From Pseudotabrizicola sp. (GTDB lineage: Bacteria; Pseudomonadota; Alphaproteobacteria; Rhodobacterales; Rhodobacteraceae): 64,000 nucleotides of DNA. Where the stretch lies: positions 186,001 to 250,000 of the forward strand of contig NZ_JAUSNR010000015.1 in assembly GCF_030656345.1 (NCBI RefSeq), written 5' to 3'. Numbering within the stretch: position 1 is the stretch's first letter; each line of letters opens with the position of its first letter. Positions 11,846 through 21,126 of the stretch are shown piece after piece. The notes beneath the pieces are model-generated. The model saw only the letters and a list, made by a program, of their open reading frames with translations, was not told where the DNA came from and did not search any database. Both the position numbers and the translations under genes were made by a program.

Positions 11846-13618
11846 ATGCGCAAAACCACGCGACCATGGCTATGGCTGGCTGCTGCACTGGCGGTTTTGT
11901 GCTGCTGTCTGGCCGGTTGGCTGACGTGGCAGCAAAGCCTTGCCCGGTCACTCGATGACACTGCGCGGCGCGGTGACAATGTGTTGCAGCTGGCGGCGAC
12001 TGCGCTGTCGGGGCAGCTGGACCGCTTTGAGCGGCTGCCGCCGCTGATCGCGGAACAGGCCATCGTCACCCGCCTGTCGGCAGACCCGCGCAATCCGGGG
12101 CTGGTGGCACAGGCGAATGATTACCTGAGCCGGATTCAGAAACTGCTGGGGGCGACCGACATCTATCTGATGGACAGGCAGGGCCTGACCATTGCGGCAT
12201 CGAACCATGATACCGACACCTCGTTCATCGGGGGGAATTTCGTGTTCCGCCCGTATTTCTTTGATGCTCTGGCGGGCGGGGCGGGGCAATTTTATGCGCT
12301 TGGCACCACCAGCGGCAAACGCGGCTATTACTTCGGCGCGCCGGTCTGGGTTGCGGGGCAGATCACCGGGGTTCTGGTGTTCAAGATCGACCTTGATGCG
12401 ATTGAAAGCACGTGGAGCGGTGGCGATTACGCCGTGCTGGTCACCGACCCCGAGGGCGTGACCTTTCTGTCGTCGCGTCCCGACTGGCGCTTTGCCGCCA
12501 TGCACCCGCTGACCGCAGAGGCGCAGGCGCGCATTGCCACCACGCGGCGCTATGCCGATACGCCGATCGGGCTGATGCAGATCACGGCAGAGGGGCTGCA
12601 CCGCACCACCCCGGTGCTGCGCATCGCCGAAAGCGCAGGCGCGCGCGAATACCTGCAGCGTGACATGCCGATGGACCGGGCGGGCTGGGTGGTGCATGTG
12701 CTGATCGACACCGCCGCCGCGCGGGCGTCCGCCCTGACGCTTGCGATCCTGGCCATGCTCGCCGCCGGGGTGCTGGGAATGGTCGGGGCGGTGGTCTGGC
12801 AACGCCGGGCGGCGCTGGACGAACGGCTGCAGGTGCAGGCCGAAGCGCAGGCGGGTCTTGAACGCCGGGTGGAAGAGCGCACGCATGAGCTGCGGCAGGC
12901 GCAGGCCGATCTGGTGCAGGCGGGCAAGATGGCTGCCCTTGGCCAGATGTCGGCAGCGCTGAGCCACGAGTTCAACCAGCCGCTGGCCGCCGCCCGCACC
13001 TATGCCGACAATGCGGGTGTGCTGATGGACCGGGGGCGGATGGAGGAGGCGCGTGGCAACATCAACCGTATCCTGAGCCTGATCGACCGGCTGACCAGCA
13101 TCAGCCGCCATCTGCGCAGCTTTGCCCGCGCGCCGGGGCAGAAACTGAGCCACGTCTCGCTGGCCGAAGTGGTAGAGGCGGCGGTGGAAATCGCAAAGCT
13201 GTGCATCCGTGCCGCCGATGCGACGCTGCGCATCGACCTTGAACCCGGTCTGCCACTGGTGATTGCCGGGCCGGTGCGACTGCAACAGGTGCTGGTCAAC
13301 ATCCTGACCAATGCCGCCGATGCGGTGGAGGGGCTGGCAGACCGGCGGATTACCCTGACCGCGACATGCGTGGCCGATCAGGTGCTGATCCGCATTTCCG
13401 ACTCCGGCCCCGGCGTGCCCGAAGGTCTGGCCGCGCGGATCTTTGATCCGTTCTTTTCCACCAAGGGCGTGGGCAAGGGGCTTGGCCTTGGGCTTTCGAT
13501 TTCCTACAACATCGTCAAAGACTTCGGCGGTGATCTTTCCGTGGCGTCTGACCCCGGGGCCTGCTTTACCCTGCGGCTGGCGGCGGCCCCCACCGCCCTG
13601 CAAGAGGCTGCCGAATGA
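11846..13618 (+). CDS. dctB: Sensor histidine kinase, DctB type
   Basis: Membrane sensor kinase of the DctB family (C4-dicarboxylate sensing in rhizobia). It has 590 residues. An N-terminal membrane segment (about 8-30) is followed by a periplasmic double-Cache-like region (about 35-290), a second membrane segment (about 295-320) and a coiled coil. The HisKA domain carries His374 in LSHEFNQPLAAARTYADNA, and the HATPase domain has NAADAVEG and GKGLGLGLSISYN. Its stop overlaps the dctD start by 4 nt, so the pair is translationally coupled. The ATG at 11846 is preferred over an upstream GTG-type start because of GGGGGCAAC before it. The ligand is unknown: the neighbouring transporter is a TAXI-type TRAP, not DctPQM. 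Confidence 0.85.
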   Translation: MRKTTRPWLWLAAALAVLCCCLAGWLTWQQSLARSLDDTARRGDNVLQLAATALSGQLDRFERLPPLIAEQAIVTRLSADPRNPGLVAQANDYLSRIQKLLGATDIYLMDRQGLTIAASNHDTDTSFIGGNFVFRPYFFDALAGGAGQFYALGTTSGKRGYYFGAPVWVAGQITGVLVFKIDLDAIESTWSGGDYAVLVTDPEGVTFLSSRPDWRFAAMHPLTAEAQARIATTRRYADTPIGLMQITAEGLHRTTPVLRIAESAGAREYLQRDMPMDRAGWVVHVLIDTAAARASALTLAILAMLAAGVLGMVGAVVWQRRAALDERLQVQAEAQAGLERRVEERTHELRQAQADLVQAGKMAALGQMSAALSHEFNQPLAAARTYADNAGVLMDRGRMEEARGNINRILSLIDRLTSISRHLRSFARAPGQKLSHVSLAEVVEAAVEIAKLCIRAADATLRIDLEPGLPLVIAGPVRLQQVLVNILTNAADAVEGLADRRITLTATCVADQVLIRISDSGPGVPEGLAARIFDPFFSTKGVGKGLGLGLSISYNIVKDFGGDLSVASDPGACFTLRLAAAPTALQEAAE

Positions 13619-14967
13619 CCCCGATGCGTATCCTTCTGGTCGATGACGAACCCGATCTGCGCGCCTCGACCGCGCAGGCGCTGGATCTGGCGGGCTTTGC
13701 GGTGCAGGATTTTGCCCTGCCGGAACGGATCATGGATCTGGTCAGCTTTGGCTTTCCCGGTGTGGTGCTGACCGATATCCGCATGCCCGGCATGGACGGG
13801 CTGACGCTGATGAACCGCATCCACGAGATTGACCGGGATATTCCGGTGATTTTGATCACCGGGCATGGCGATGTGCAGCTGGCCGTGCGGGCGATGCGCG
13901 AAGGGGCCTATGACTTTGTCGAAAAGCCGTTCCCCGCCAGCCAGTTGGCCGAGATTGTTGCGCGCGCGTCTGATTACCGGCGGCTGGTGCTGGAAAACCG
14001 GGTGCTGAAGGCGGCGGCGGGGCAGGTTGATGATATGGAACAGCGGCTGATCGGCCGGTCGAATGTGATGATCGACCTGCGCCGCCGCATCCGCACCCTT
14101 GGCCCGACCGAAGCCGATGTGCTGATCGTGGGCGAGACGGGTGCCGGCAAAGAGGTGGTGGCGCGCGCCCTGCATGATATGTCGCCGCGCGCGCGCAAAC
14201 CCTTTGTCGCCATCGATTGCGCCGCGATCCCGGCGGCGCTGATCGAATCGGAACTGTTCGGCCATGAGGCGGGGGCGTTTCCGGGGGCCTTGCGCGCGCG
14301 CTTTGGCAAGTTTGAACATGCGCGGGGTGGGACCATTCTGCTGGATGACATCGCCTCGATGCCGCTGGACATGCAGGGGAAACTGGTGCGGGTGATTGAA
14401 GACCGCACCGTCACCCGGCTTGGCTCGAATGAATCGTTGGCGCTGGATGTGCGTTTCATGGCCACCGCGCGCGTGCCGCTGGAGGCGGAGGTCGAGGCCG
14501 GGCGGTTCCGCGGTGACCTTTTGTACCGGCTGAATGTTGTCACCCTGCAGGTGCCCCCGCTGGCGGCCCGGCGGGAAGATATTCCGCTGTTGTTCCTGCG
14601 CCTGCTGTCAGAGGCTGCCAGCCGCCACCGATCAGACCCGGCCCCGGTGCCGCCATCACTGGTGGCGCAGCTGACCGCGCGCGACTGGCCCGGCAATGTG
14701 CGCGAGCTGCGCAATGCCGCCGACCGCTATGCACTGGGGCTGGGGGAGGGCGCGCAGGCGGTGGAAGAGGCACCGTCACGGCTGGCGCAGCGCGTCGCCG
14801 ACTTTGAACGGCGCGAGATAGAGGCCGCACTGGCCGCCCATCGTGGCAACCTGAAGCCGGTCTATGAATCACTGGGCCTGTCGCGCAAAACCCTGTGGGA
14901 AAAGATGCAGAAGCACGGGCTGGACAAGGCGCAATTCGGTGCCGGGGGCGAGCCCGAGGCGGAATAG
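13615..14967 (+). CDS. dctD: Sigma-54-type response regulator, DctD family
   Basis: A 450-residue response regulator. The receiver domain has phospho-acceptor Asp54 (LTDIRMPGMDG). The AAA+ domain has Walker A GETGAGKE and Walker B GTILLDDIASMP. The C-terminal Fis-type helix-turn-helix ends RGNLKPVYESLGLSRKTLWEKM. The loop that contacts sigma-54 is normally GAFTGA; here residues 220-225 read GAFPGA, with Pro223 replacing Thr. It is translationally coupled to dctB. Control of the TAXI-TRAP genes 190 nt downstream is inferred from position. I found no clear sigma-54 promoter (GG-N10-GC) ahead of them. Confidence 0.87.
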   Translation: MTPMRILLVDDEPDLRASTAQALDLAGFAVQDFALPERIMDLVSFGFPGVVLTDIRMPGMDGLTLMNRIHEIDRDIPVILITGHGDVQLAVRAMREGAYDFVEKPFPASQLAEIVARASDYRRLVLENRVLKAAAGQVDDMEQRLIGRSNVMIDLRRRIRTLGPTEADVLIVGETGAGKEVVARALHDMSPRARKPFVAIDCAAIPAALIESELFGHEAGAFPGALRARFGKFEHARGGTILLDDIASMPLDMQGKLVRVIEDRTVTRLGSNESLALDVRFMATARVPLEAEVEAGRFRGDLLYRLNVVTLQVPPLAARREDIPLLFLRLLSEAASRHRSDPAPVPPSLVAQLTARDWPGNVRELRNAADRYALGLGEGAQAVEEAPSRLAQRVADFERREIEAALAAHRGNLKPVYESLGLSRKTLWEKMQKHGLDKAQFGAGGEPEAE

Positions 14968-15081
14968 GCCACCAAATCCCCCCATGCTTTGCCTGCGATG
15001 TTACGATATCCACCCATCAAGCCCCGCTGAGCGCCATTTGATTGCGCAAACAGCGAACAACACGGTTGAGTGATCGCCGGA

Positions 15082-15096
15082 TTAACCGCTTTCTAA
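15082..15096 (+). promoter_or_regulatory. CtrA-like near-match upstream of TRAP genes
   Basis: TTAA-CCGCTTT-CTAA differs by one base from TTAA-N7-TTAA and lies 57 nt before the TAXI binding-protein start. With one mismatch this may be chance. Confidence 0.2.
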
Positions 15097-15153
15097 GATC
15101 AGCACGGCGGGCGCAGGAGGCGCTGGCCAGTGTAGAATTTTTGGGAGGACTGC

Positions 15154-16122
15154 ATGTTCATCAAGACACTCGCCGCCGCTTGCGCGGCTGGCCTCGTTGC
15201 AACCACCGCCATGGCGCAGGATAAATCGGACTGGCCATCGGAAATCACCATCGGCACCGCATCGCAGGGCGGCACCTATTTCGTTTATGGCAACGGCTTT
15301 GCCGGCTACATGTCCGAAGCGCTTGGCGTGAACTCCACCGGCGAAGTCACCGGCGGCCCGGTGCAGAATGTGACACTGGTGGAAACCGGCGATCACCTGA
15401 TGGGTCTGGTCACCATGGGCCCGGCCTATGACGCCTGGATGGGCAAATCCGAACTGGCCCCGGGGCTGGAGCACCGCTCGATCCGCGCGCTGTTCCCGAT
15501 GTATCAGACCCCGTTTCAGGTGGTTGTGCTGCGGTCTTCCGGCATCACCTCGGTGTCTGATCTGAACGGCAAGCGCGTGTCGGTCGGTCCGGCAGGCGGC
15601 ACCCCCGGCACCTATTGGCCGCAGTTCATGACCGCGGTTGGTGTGAATGCCAATGTGTCCTATGCCGGTGCTGCCGATGCGGCGGGCCAGTTGCAGGATG
15701 GTCTGATCGACGCCTTCGCCTTTGCCGCCGGTGTGCCGATTTCGGCTTTCGCCGAACTGGCCGCGCAGCAGGATGTGGTGATGTTCGGCCTGACCGAAGA
15801 CGAGCAGGCATCGGTGCTGGAAGCCTTCCCGGCGATGGCCCCGTTCACCATTGATGCGGGCACCTATGCCGGTCATGACTATGACCAGCCCACGGTCGCG
15901 CTGTGGAACTTTGCCATCGCGCATTCCGACATGCCGGATTCGCTGGCCTATGAGATCACCAAGCTGGCGCTCGACAACAATGACCGCATGGTCCAGATCC
16001 ACGCCACCTCGTCCGAGACGCTGGCAGAGAACTGGGACAAGAACACCTTTATGCCGTTCCATCCAGGTGCAGTGCAGTACTATGAAGAAAAAGGGATCAC
16101 GATCCCCGACACCCTGAAATAA
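15154..16122 (+). CDS. TAXI-family TRAP transporter solute-binding protein
   Basis: A periplasmic binding protein of the TRAP-associated extracytoplasmic immunogenic (TAXI) family. It has 322 residues with a clean signal peptide (MFIKTLAAACAAGLVATTAMA, about residues 1-21, cleaved before QDKSDW). The TAXI hallmark ITIGTASQGGTYFVYGNGFA follows, and GKRVSVGPAGGTPGTYWPQF is the second family block. GGGAGGAC is a strong ribosome site. A hairpin between this gene and the permease may raise binding protein over permease levels. TAXI proteins bind organic acids such as glutamate or 2-oxoglutarate in the few studied cases; the substrate here is not known. Confidence 0.92.
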   Translation: MFIKTLAAACAAGLVATTAMAQDKSDWPSEITIGTASQGGTYFVYGNGFAGYMSEALGVNSTGEVTGGPVQNVTLVETGDHLMGLVTMGPAYDAWMGKSELAPGLEHRSIRALFPMYQTPFQVVVLRSSGITSVSDLNGKRVSVGPAGGTPGTYWPQFMTAVGVNANVSYAGAADAAGQLQDGLIDAFAFAAGVPISAFAELAAQQDVVMFGLTEDEQASVLEAFPAMAPFTIDAGTYAGHDYDQPTVALWNFAIAHSDMPDSLAYEITKLALDNNDRMVQIHATSSETLAENWDKNTFMPFHPGAVQYYEEKGITIPDTLK

Positions 16123-16142
16123 TCCACACAACGCTGCACTTT

Positions 16143-16176
16143 ATGGGCGTCCGGCAAGGTTCGGACGCCCATTTTG
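16143..16176 (+). terminator. Intercistronic hairpin between TRAP genes
   Basis: A perfect 11-bp stem, ATGGGCGTCCG (16143-16153) and CGGACGCCCAT (16162-16172), with an 8-nt loop, followed by TTT. It lies 21 nt after the binding-protein stop and 31 nt before the permease ATG. It probably acts as a partial terminator or 3'-end stabiliser. Confidence 0.6.
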
Positions 16177-16206
16177 ATAAAAACCGTCATTCAGGGACAC
16201 CAGATC

Positions 16207-18366
16207 ATGATCGCTCCCAGCACGGACGCACCAGAAAAGGCCATTGCCTCTGGCGTCGACAATGAGATTTTCTCGGCCAACCAGCGCAAACCGATGGGTT
16301 CGGTCGGGCTGCTGATCGCCGCGATGTGCATCGCCTATACCGCATTTCATATCGGGGTGATGAACCTGTATCCGCTGGAAACCTGGACCTACCGGCTGCT
16401 GCATGTCGGCGGCGGGCTGGTGATCGGGTTCCTGCTGTTTTCATCGCTGACTTTTGCTGAAACCGATGGCACCCCGCGTGCGGGCCGCCTGCTGATGCTG
16501 GCCCCGGCGGCGGTGCTGGTGGGCGTGGCCTTTGTGCAGGTGCTGCTGTTCTGGATTTCCGGGTCGGGCGTCGATCAGGCCGCACAGTCCACCGCCATGC
16601 GCTGGACCTTTGGCGTGCCGCTGATGGCGGGGACAGTCTGGGCGCTGCTGGTGGGGTGGCTGATGCCGGACCCGCGCCGGGGCCAGCTGGATGCGGCTGA
16701 TATCATTCTGGCTTTTGCCGCCGTTGCGGTGACCGCCTATATCATCTTCCACGCGCCGCTGTTGCGGCTGCGGGCGGGCACGGCGCTTGCGAAAGAGGCC
16801 GATATGTACGCGGCCCTGATCGGCGTGGTGTTGATTCTGGAGCTGACACGGCGCATGGCGGGCCTCGCGCTGGTGATCATCGCGGGCATCTTTGTGCTGT
16901 ATAGTTTTGTCGGGCCTTGGCTGCCGGGCATCCTGTATCACCGGGGCTATTCGCTGACCCGGTTCTTTACTTACGTCTTCACCGACCAAGGTATCCTTGG
17001 ACCCACGACGGCGATTTCTTCGACCTATATCATCCTGTTCGTGGCCTTCGCGGCCTTCCTTCAGGCCAGCCGCGTCGGTGAGTATTTCGTGAACTTTGCC
17101 TTTGCCGCCGCCGGGGATCGCCGGGGCGGGCCTGCCAAGGTGGCGGTGTTCGGGTCGGGTCTGATGGGCATGATCAACGGCACATCCGCCGGTAACGTGG
17201 TGGCAACCGGGTCGCTGACCATCCCCTTGATGAAAAAGGTCGGTTACAAGCCGCAGACGGCGGCGGCGGTTGAGGCGGCGGCGTCTTCGGGCGGGCAGAT
17301 CCTGCCGCCGATCATGGGGGCGGGTGCCTTCATCATGTCGGAAATCACTGGCATTGCCTATTCCGAGATCGTGGTGGCCGCGATCATCCCGGCTTTGCTG
17401 TACTTCGTCAGCGTCTATTTCAACGTCGATCTGATGGCGCAGAAGTTCAACATGAAGGGCCTGCCGCGCGAAGAGCTGCCGCAGTTCCGCAAGCTGGCCA
17501 AGCAGGTGTTTCTCTTCATCCCGATCCTGATCCTGATCGGCGCGCTGTTCATGGGCTATTCCGTGATCCGCGCAGGCACGCTGGCAATGGCGGCGGCGGC
17601 GGTTGTCTCGTGGCTGACGCCGCACAAGATGGGCGTGCGCGAGATCCTGTTCGCGCTGGAAATCTCGACCAAGATGACCCTGCAACTGGTCGCGGTCTGT
17701 GCGGCGGCGGGTATCATCGTGGGCGTGATCGCGCTGACCGGGCTTGGCACGCGGTTTTCCAGCCTGCTCTTGGGGCTGGCCGCGAACAACCAGATGCTGG
17801 CGCTGTTCTTTGCGATGATCGTGTCGATCGTGCTGGGCATGGGCATGCCGACCACGGCGGCCTATGCGGTGGCGGCATCGGTGATTGCGCCGGGGCTGAT
17901 CGGCATGGGCATTGATACGCTGACCGCGCACTTCTTCATCTTCTACTTCGCGGTGATGTCGGCGATTACCCCGCCGGTGGCGCTTGCGGCCTATGCCGGG
18001 GCGGCGATTGCCCGGTCGGACCCGATGAAAACCAGCGTTGAGTCGTTCAAGATGGGGATGGCGGCCTTTGTGGTGCCGTTCATGTTCTTCTCGTCGCCCG
18101 AACTGCTGATGCAGGGCGAATGGCTGAACATCATCCATGTGGTTGCCGGTGCGCTCTTGGGGGTGTTCCTGCTGTCGTCAGCGGTGCAGGCCTGGTACTT
18201 CGGTCATCTGCACACGGTGCTGCGGATTGTGCTGGGGGCGGCGGCGATTGCCATGATCGACTCCGGCTTCCTGACCGACTTCATCGGCATCGGCACGGCC
18301 GTGGTGGTCTGGGCGATCCAGAAGCGGCTGGTCAAGCCCGGCGCGGTGGCGCGCGGGGCCGACTGA
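16207..18366 (+). CDS. TRAP transporter fused permease (4TM + 12TM)
   Basis: An inner-membrane permease of 719 residues that fuses the small DctQ-like and large DctM-like subunits, as is usual for TAXI-TRAP systems. The N-terminal half has membrane helices about 30-200. The DctM part contains GLMGMINGTSAGNVVATGSLTIPLMKK, AASSGGQILPPIMGAGAF and GMGMPTTAAYAVAASVIAPGL, the family signature segments. Transport is driven by a sodium or proton gradient. The ATG at 16207 is preferred (CAGGGAC upstream) over a TTG at 16174 that lies in the hairpin tail. It is the second gene of the TAXI unit and is followed by a strong terminator. Confidence 0.92.
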   Translation: MIAPSTDAPEKAIASGVDNEIFSANQRKPMGSVGLLIAAMCIAYTAFHIGVMNLYPLETWTYRLLHVGGGLVIGFLLFSSLTFAETDGTPRAGRLLMLAPAAVLVGVAFVQVLLFWISGSGVDQAAQSTAMRWTFGVPLMAGTVWALLVGWLMPDPRRGQLDAADIILAFAAVAVTAYIIFHAPLLRLRAGTALAKEADMYAALIGVVLILELTRRMAGLALVIIAGIFVLYSFVGPWLPGILYHRGYSLTRFFTYVFTDQGILGPTTAISSTYIILFVAFAAFLQASRVGEYFVNFAFAAAGDRRGGPAKVAVFGSGLMGMINGTSAGNVVATGSLTIPLMKKVGYKPQTAAAVEAAASSGGQILPPIMGAGAFIMSEITGIAYSEIVVAAIIPALLYFVSVYFNVDLMAQKFNMKGLPREELPQFRKLAKQVFLFIPILILIGALFMGYSVIRAGTLAMAAAAVVSWLTPHKMGVREILFALEISTKMTLQLVAVCAAAGIIVGVIALTGLGTRFSSLLLGLAANNQMLALFFAMIVSIVLGMGMPTTAAYAVAASVIAPGLIGMGIDTLTAHFFIFYFAVMSAITPPVALAAYAGAAIARSDPMKTSVESFKMGMAAFVVPFMFFSSPELLMQGEWLNIIHVVAGALLGVFLLSSAVQAWYFGHLHTVLRIVLGAAAIAMIDSGFLTDFIGIGTAVVVWAIQKRLVKPGAVARGAD

Positions 18367-18410
18367 CAGGACCAAAGCCGCCCGGGCGACCGGGCGGCGG
18401 ATCAAAGAAA

Positions 18411-18446
18411 ACGCGCGCAGGGCCAATGCCTTGCGCGCGTTTTTTA
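18411..18446 (+). terminator. Rho-independent terminator of TRAP unit
   Basis: ACGCGCGCA (18411-18419) pairs with TGCGCGCGT (18432-18440), followed by TTTTT. A second GC-rich hairpin (CCGCCCGG...CCGGGCGG) lies just before it. Confidence 0.75.
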
Positions 18447-18473
18447 TTGCCGGATCTGAAGGGCATCACCCAA

Positions 18474-18501
18474 AATGAAAACGGCCCCCGAAGGGGCCGC
18501 A
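18474..18501 (-). terminator. Rho-independent terminator of typA
   Basis: Read on the minus strand, GCGGCCCC-TTCG-GGGGCCGT is followed by TTTTCATTTTG. It lies directly after the typA stop. Confidence 0.75.
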
Positions 18502-18505
18502 ATCT

Positions 18506-20323
18506 TCAGGCGCTGCGGCTGTGCCGCTTGCGCTCATGCGGGTCGAGATAGCGTTTGCGCATCCGCACCGATTTCGGCGTCACTTCGACCAGCTCGTCAT
18601 CGTCGATATAGGCGATGCACTGTTCAAGGCTCAGCTTCACCGGGGTGGTCAGGCGCACGGCTTCATCGGTACCGCTTGCGCGCACGTTGGTCAGCTGCTT
18701 GCCCTTCAGCGGGTTCACTTCCAGATCGTTGTCGCGGCTGTGCTCACCAATGATCATGCCGGTGTACACAGGTTCCTGCACGCCGATGAAGAAGTGGCCA
18801 CGGTCTTCCAGCTTCCACATCGCGTAAGCGACGGAAACACCCGATTCCATTGAAATCAGCACGCCCTGACGCCGGCCTTCGATGGCACCCTTGTGCGGGG
18901 CCCAGCCGTGGAACACGCGGTTCAGAACACCTGTGCCGCGCGTATCGGTCATGAACTGGCCGTGATAGCCGATCAGACCGCGCGAGGGCACATGCGCGAT
19001 GATCCGGGTTTTGCCCGCCCCTGCGGGTTTCATCTCGACCAGATCGCCCCGGCGCGGGCCGGTCAGCTTTTCGATCACCGGGCCGGTGTATTCGTCATCC
19101 ACATCGATGGTGACTTCTTCAATCGGCTCGCAGCGCACGCCGTCCATCTCTTGCATCAGCACGCGCGGGCGGCTGATTGACAGCTCAAAACCCTCACGGC
19201 GCATGTTCTCGATCAGAACACCCATCTGCAATTCGCCACGACCCGCGACTTCAAAAGCGTCGCCGCCCGGGGTGTCGGTGACCTTGATCGCGACGTTGAT
19301 CTCGGCTTCTTTCATCAGGCGTTCGCGGATCACGCGGGACTGCACCTTGCTGCCTTCTTTGCCAGCAAGGGGGGAATCGTTGATGCCAAAGGTGATCGAG
19401 ATCGTCGGCGGGTCAATCGGCTGTGCGGGCAGGGCGGTATCGACATCCAGCGCGCAAAGTGTATCGGCCACGGTGGCCTTGGTCATGCCAGCCAGCGTGA
19501 CAATGTCACCCGCCTCGGCGGCATCAATCGGGGTCATCACCAGACCACGATAGGCGAGGACTTTTGACACGCGGAACTGTTCGATCCGGTCGCCATCGCG
19601 GCTCAATGCCTTGATGGTTTTCCCGGCGCGCAGGGTGCCCGATTCTACCCGTCCGGTCAGGATGCGACCGATGAACGGGTCAGCCGACAGCGTGGTCGCC
19701 AGCATCTGGAACGGTTCAGCCCGGCGCGCGATCTGCTTTGGCTCCGGCACATGCTTGATCACCAGTTCGTACAGCGCGGACAAGTCCTTGCGCGGCCCGT
19801 CGAGTTCGACATCGGCCCAGCCAGAGCGGCCCGAGGCATAAAGCACCGGGAAATCAAGCTGATCGTCATCGGCACCAAGGTTGGCGAACAGGTCGAACAC
19901 TTCGTTCAGCGCGCGGTCCGGTTCGGCATCGGCCTTGTCGACCTTGTTCAGCACCACAATCGGGCGCAGGCCAAGGGCAAGCGCCTTGGAGGTCACGAAT
20001 TTGGTCTGCGGCATCGGGCCTTCGGCCGCGTCCACCAGCAGTACCACACCATCGACCATCGACAGGATGCGTTCCACCTCGCCGCCGAAATCGGCGTGGC
20101 CGGGGGTGTCAACGATGTTGATGCGCGCGCCGCCCCATTCCAGCGAGGTGCACTTCGCCAGAATGGTGATCCCGCGCTCACGCTCGATATCGTTGCTGTC
20201 CATGGCGCGTTCAGCGACGGCCTGGTTGTCGCGGAAAGACCCCGACTGTTTCAGAAGCTCGTCGACGAGCGTGGTTTTGCCATGGTCAACGTGTGCGATG
20301 ATGGCAATGTTGCGAAGCTCCAT
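18506..20323 (-). CDS. typA: Ribosome-associated GTPase TypA/BipA
   Basis: Translational GTPase of the EF-G superfamily that binds the ribosome and helps 50S assembly and stress adaptation. It has 605 residues, the family length. The G1 motif [10 protein letters not shown] is near residue 10, with switch I around RERGITI, G3 [15 protein letters not shown] and G4 NKVDK. The C-terminal BipA-specific region includes [28 protein letters not shown] and the [11 protein letters not shown] segment. It has its own terminator and stands alone. Confidence 0.97.
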   Translation of the reverse strand: MELRNIAIIAHVDHGKTTLVDELLKQSGSFRDNQAVAERAMDSNDIERERGITILAKCTSLEWGGARINIVDTPGHADFGGEVERILSMVDGVVLLVDAAEGPMPQTKFVTSKALALGLRPIVVLNKVDKADAEPDRALNEVFDLFANLGADDDQLDFPVLYASGRSGWADVELDGPRKDLSALYELVIKHVPEPKQIARRAEPFQMLATTLSADPFIGRILTGRVESGTLRAGKTIKALSRDGDRIEQFRVSKVLAYRGLVMTPIDAAEAGDIVTLAGMTKATVADTLCALDVDTALPAQPIDPPTISITFGINDSPLAGKEGSKVQSRVIRERLMKEAEINVAIKVTDTPGGDAFEVAGRGELQMGVLIENMRREGFELSISRPRVLMQEMDGVRCEPIEEVTIDVDDEYTGPVIEKLTGPRRGDLVEMKPAGAGKTRIIAHVPSRGLIGYHGQFMTDTRGTGVLNRVFHGWAPHKGAIEGRRQGVLISMESGVSVAYAMWKLEDRGHFFIGVQEPVYTGMIIGEHSRDNDLEVNPLKGKQLTNVRASGTDEAVRLTTPVKLSLEQCIAYIDDDELVEVTPKSVRMRKRYLDPHERKRHSRSA

Positions 20324-20402
20324 CGGGAGGGGTCTCTTTCAATAGGGTCTGATGATTGTTGGGCAGCCCTTACAGGGTTTCACCCTGATTGGCCAGTGCC
20401 GA

Positions 20403-21005
20403 TCATGTGGCGACGTAACGGTCACGGCGATGGTTGATGGCGATGATCAGATTAAGCACCACCGCACCCAGCAAGGACCACAAAACAACGGCCAGCGGGA
20501 ACAGGAACAGCGCGACCGTGAAGATCACCGCATCGGCGCACAACTGCACATATCCGGCGCGGAACCCGGTCTTGTCCTGCACGATCAGCGCCACCACCCC
20601 CAGCCCGCCAAGCGAGCCGTTGTGGCGGAAGATCACCAGCAGGCCCACCCCGGTCAACGCGCCAAAGATGATGGCGGCCAGCGGGGTCGACAGGTGGGCG
20701 AAGGAAATATGGTCGGGGATGATCAGCGTCAGCGCCGACAGCGCGGTGACAGAGATCAGCGATTTGGCGGTGAACTGCGGCCCCAGCCGCATATAGGCCA
20801 GGATGTAGAACGGCAGGTTGACCACAAAGAACACCACCCCAAAGCTCCACCCAGTCAGGTAAGAGATGATCACCGCAATCCCCGCCGTCTGCCCGGTGAT
20901 CAGCCCGGCATGGGTCAGGAACTGCAGGGCAACGGCACAGAGGAAGACGCCAAGCGCAAAGCCTTGGGCATCTTCGGTCAGGGTATGTCGGGAGGCGTCT
21001 TTCAT
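20403..21005 (-). CDS. YitT family membrane protein
   Basis: A 200-residue integral membrane protein with five predicted helices and the YitT-type motif HAGLITGQTAGIAVIISYLTGWSFGVVFFVVNLPFYILAY; function unknown for the family. A second block, FGALTGVGLLVIFRHNGSLGGLGVVALIVQDKTGFRAGYVQL, is also characteristic. The start is taken as the ATG at 21005 (MKDASRHTL); the reading frame is open 53 codons further, but that segment overlaps the likely upstream region of the divergent FkbM gene and has no membrane or domain character. Confidence 0.8.
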   Translation of the reverse strand: MKDASRHTLTEDAQGFALGVFLCAVALQFLTHAGLITGQTAGIAVIISYLTGWSFGVVFFVVNLPFYILAYMRLGPQFTAKSLISVTALSALTLIIPDHISFAHLSTPLAAIIFGALTGVGLLVIFRHNGSLGGLGVVALIVQDKTGFRAGYVQLCADAVIFTVALFLFPLAVVLWSLLGAVVLNLIIAINHRRDRYVAT

Positions 21006-21126
21006 GGCCGCGAAACTATGGCAGACATGCTGACCAGTCCAGCCCTTTTCCTGCCATAGATTGGCCCCGATGGTCTTGTTTCTTAAGACAAGCATCAAAT
21101 GGGCTGAAAAACAGGCGAGGCAGATC

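Noticed and set aside
14968..15153. Sigma-54 promoter expected ahead of the TAXI-TRAP genes
   Set aside because: I looked for GG-N10-GC with the usual flanks and found no convincing match. The stretch near 15036-15053 has TTGC at the right end but lacks the GG.
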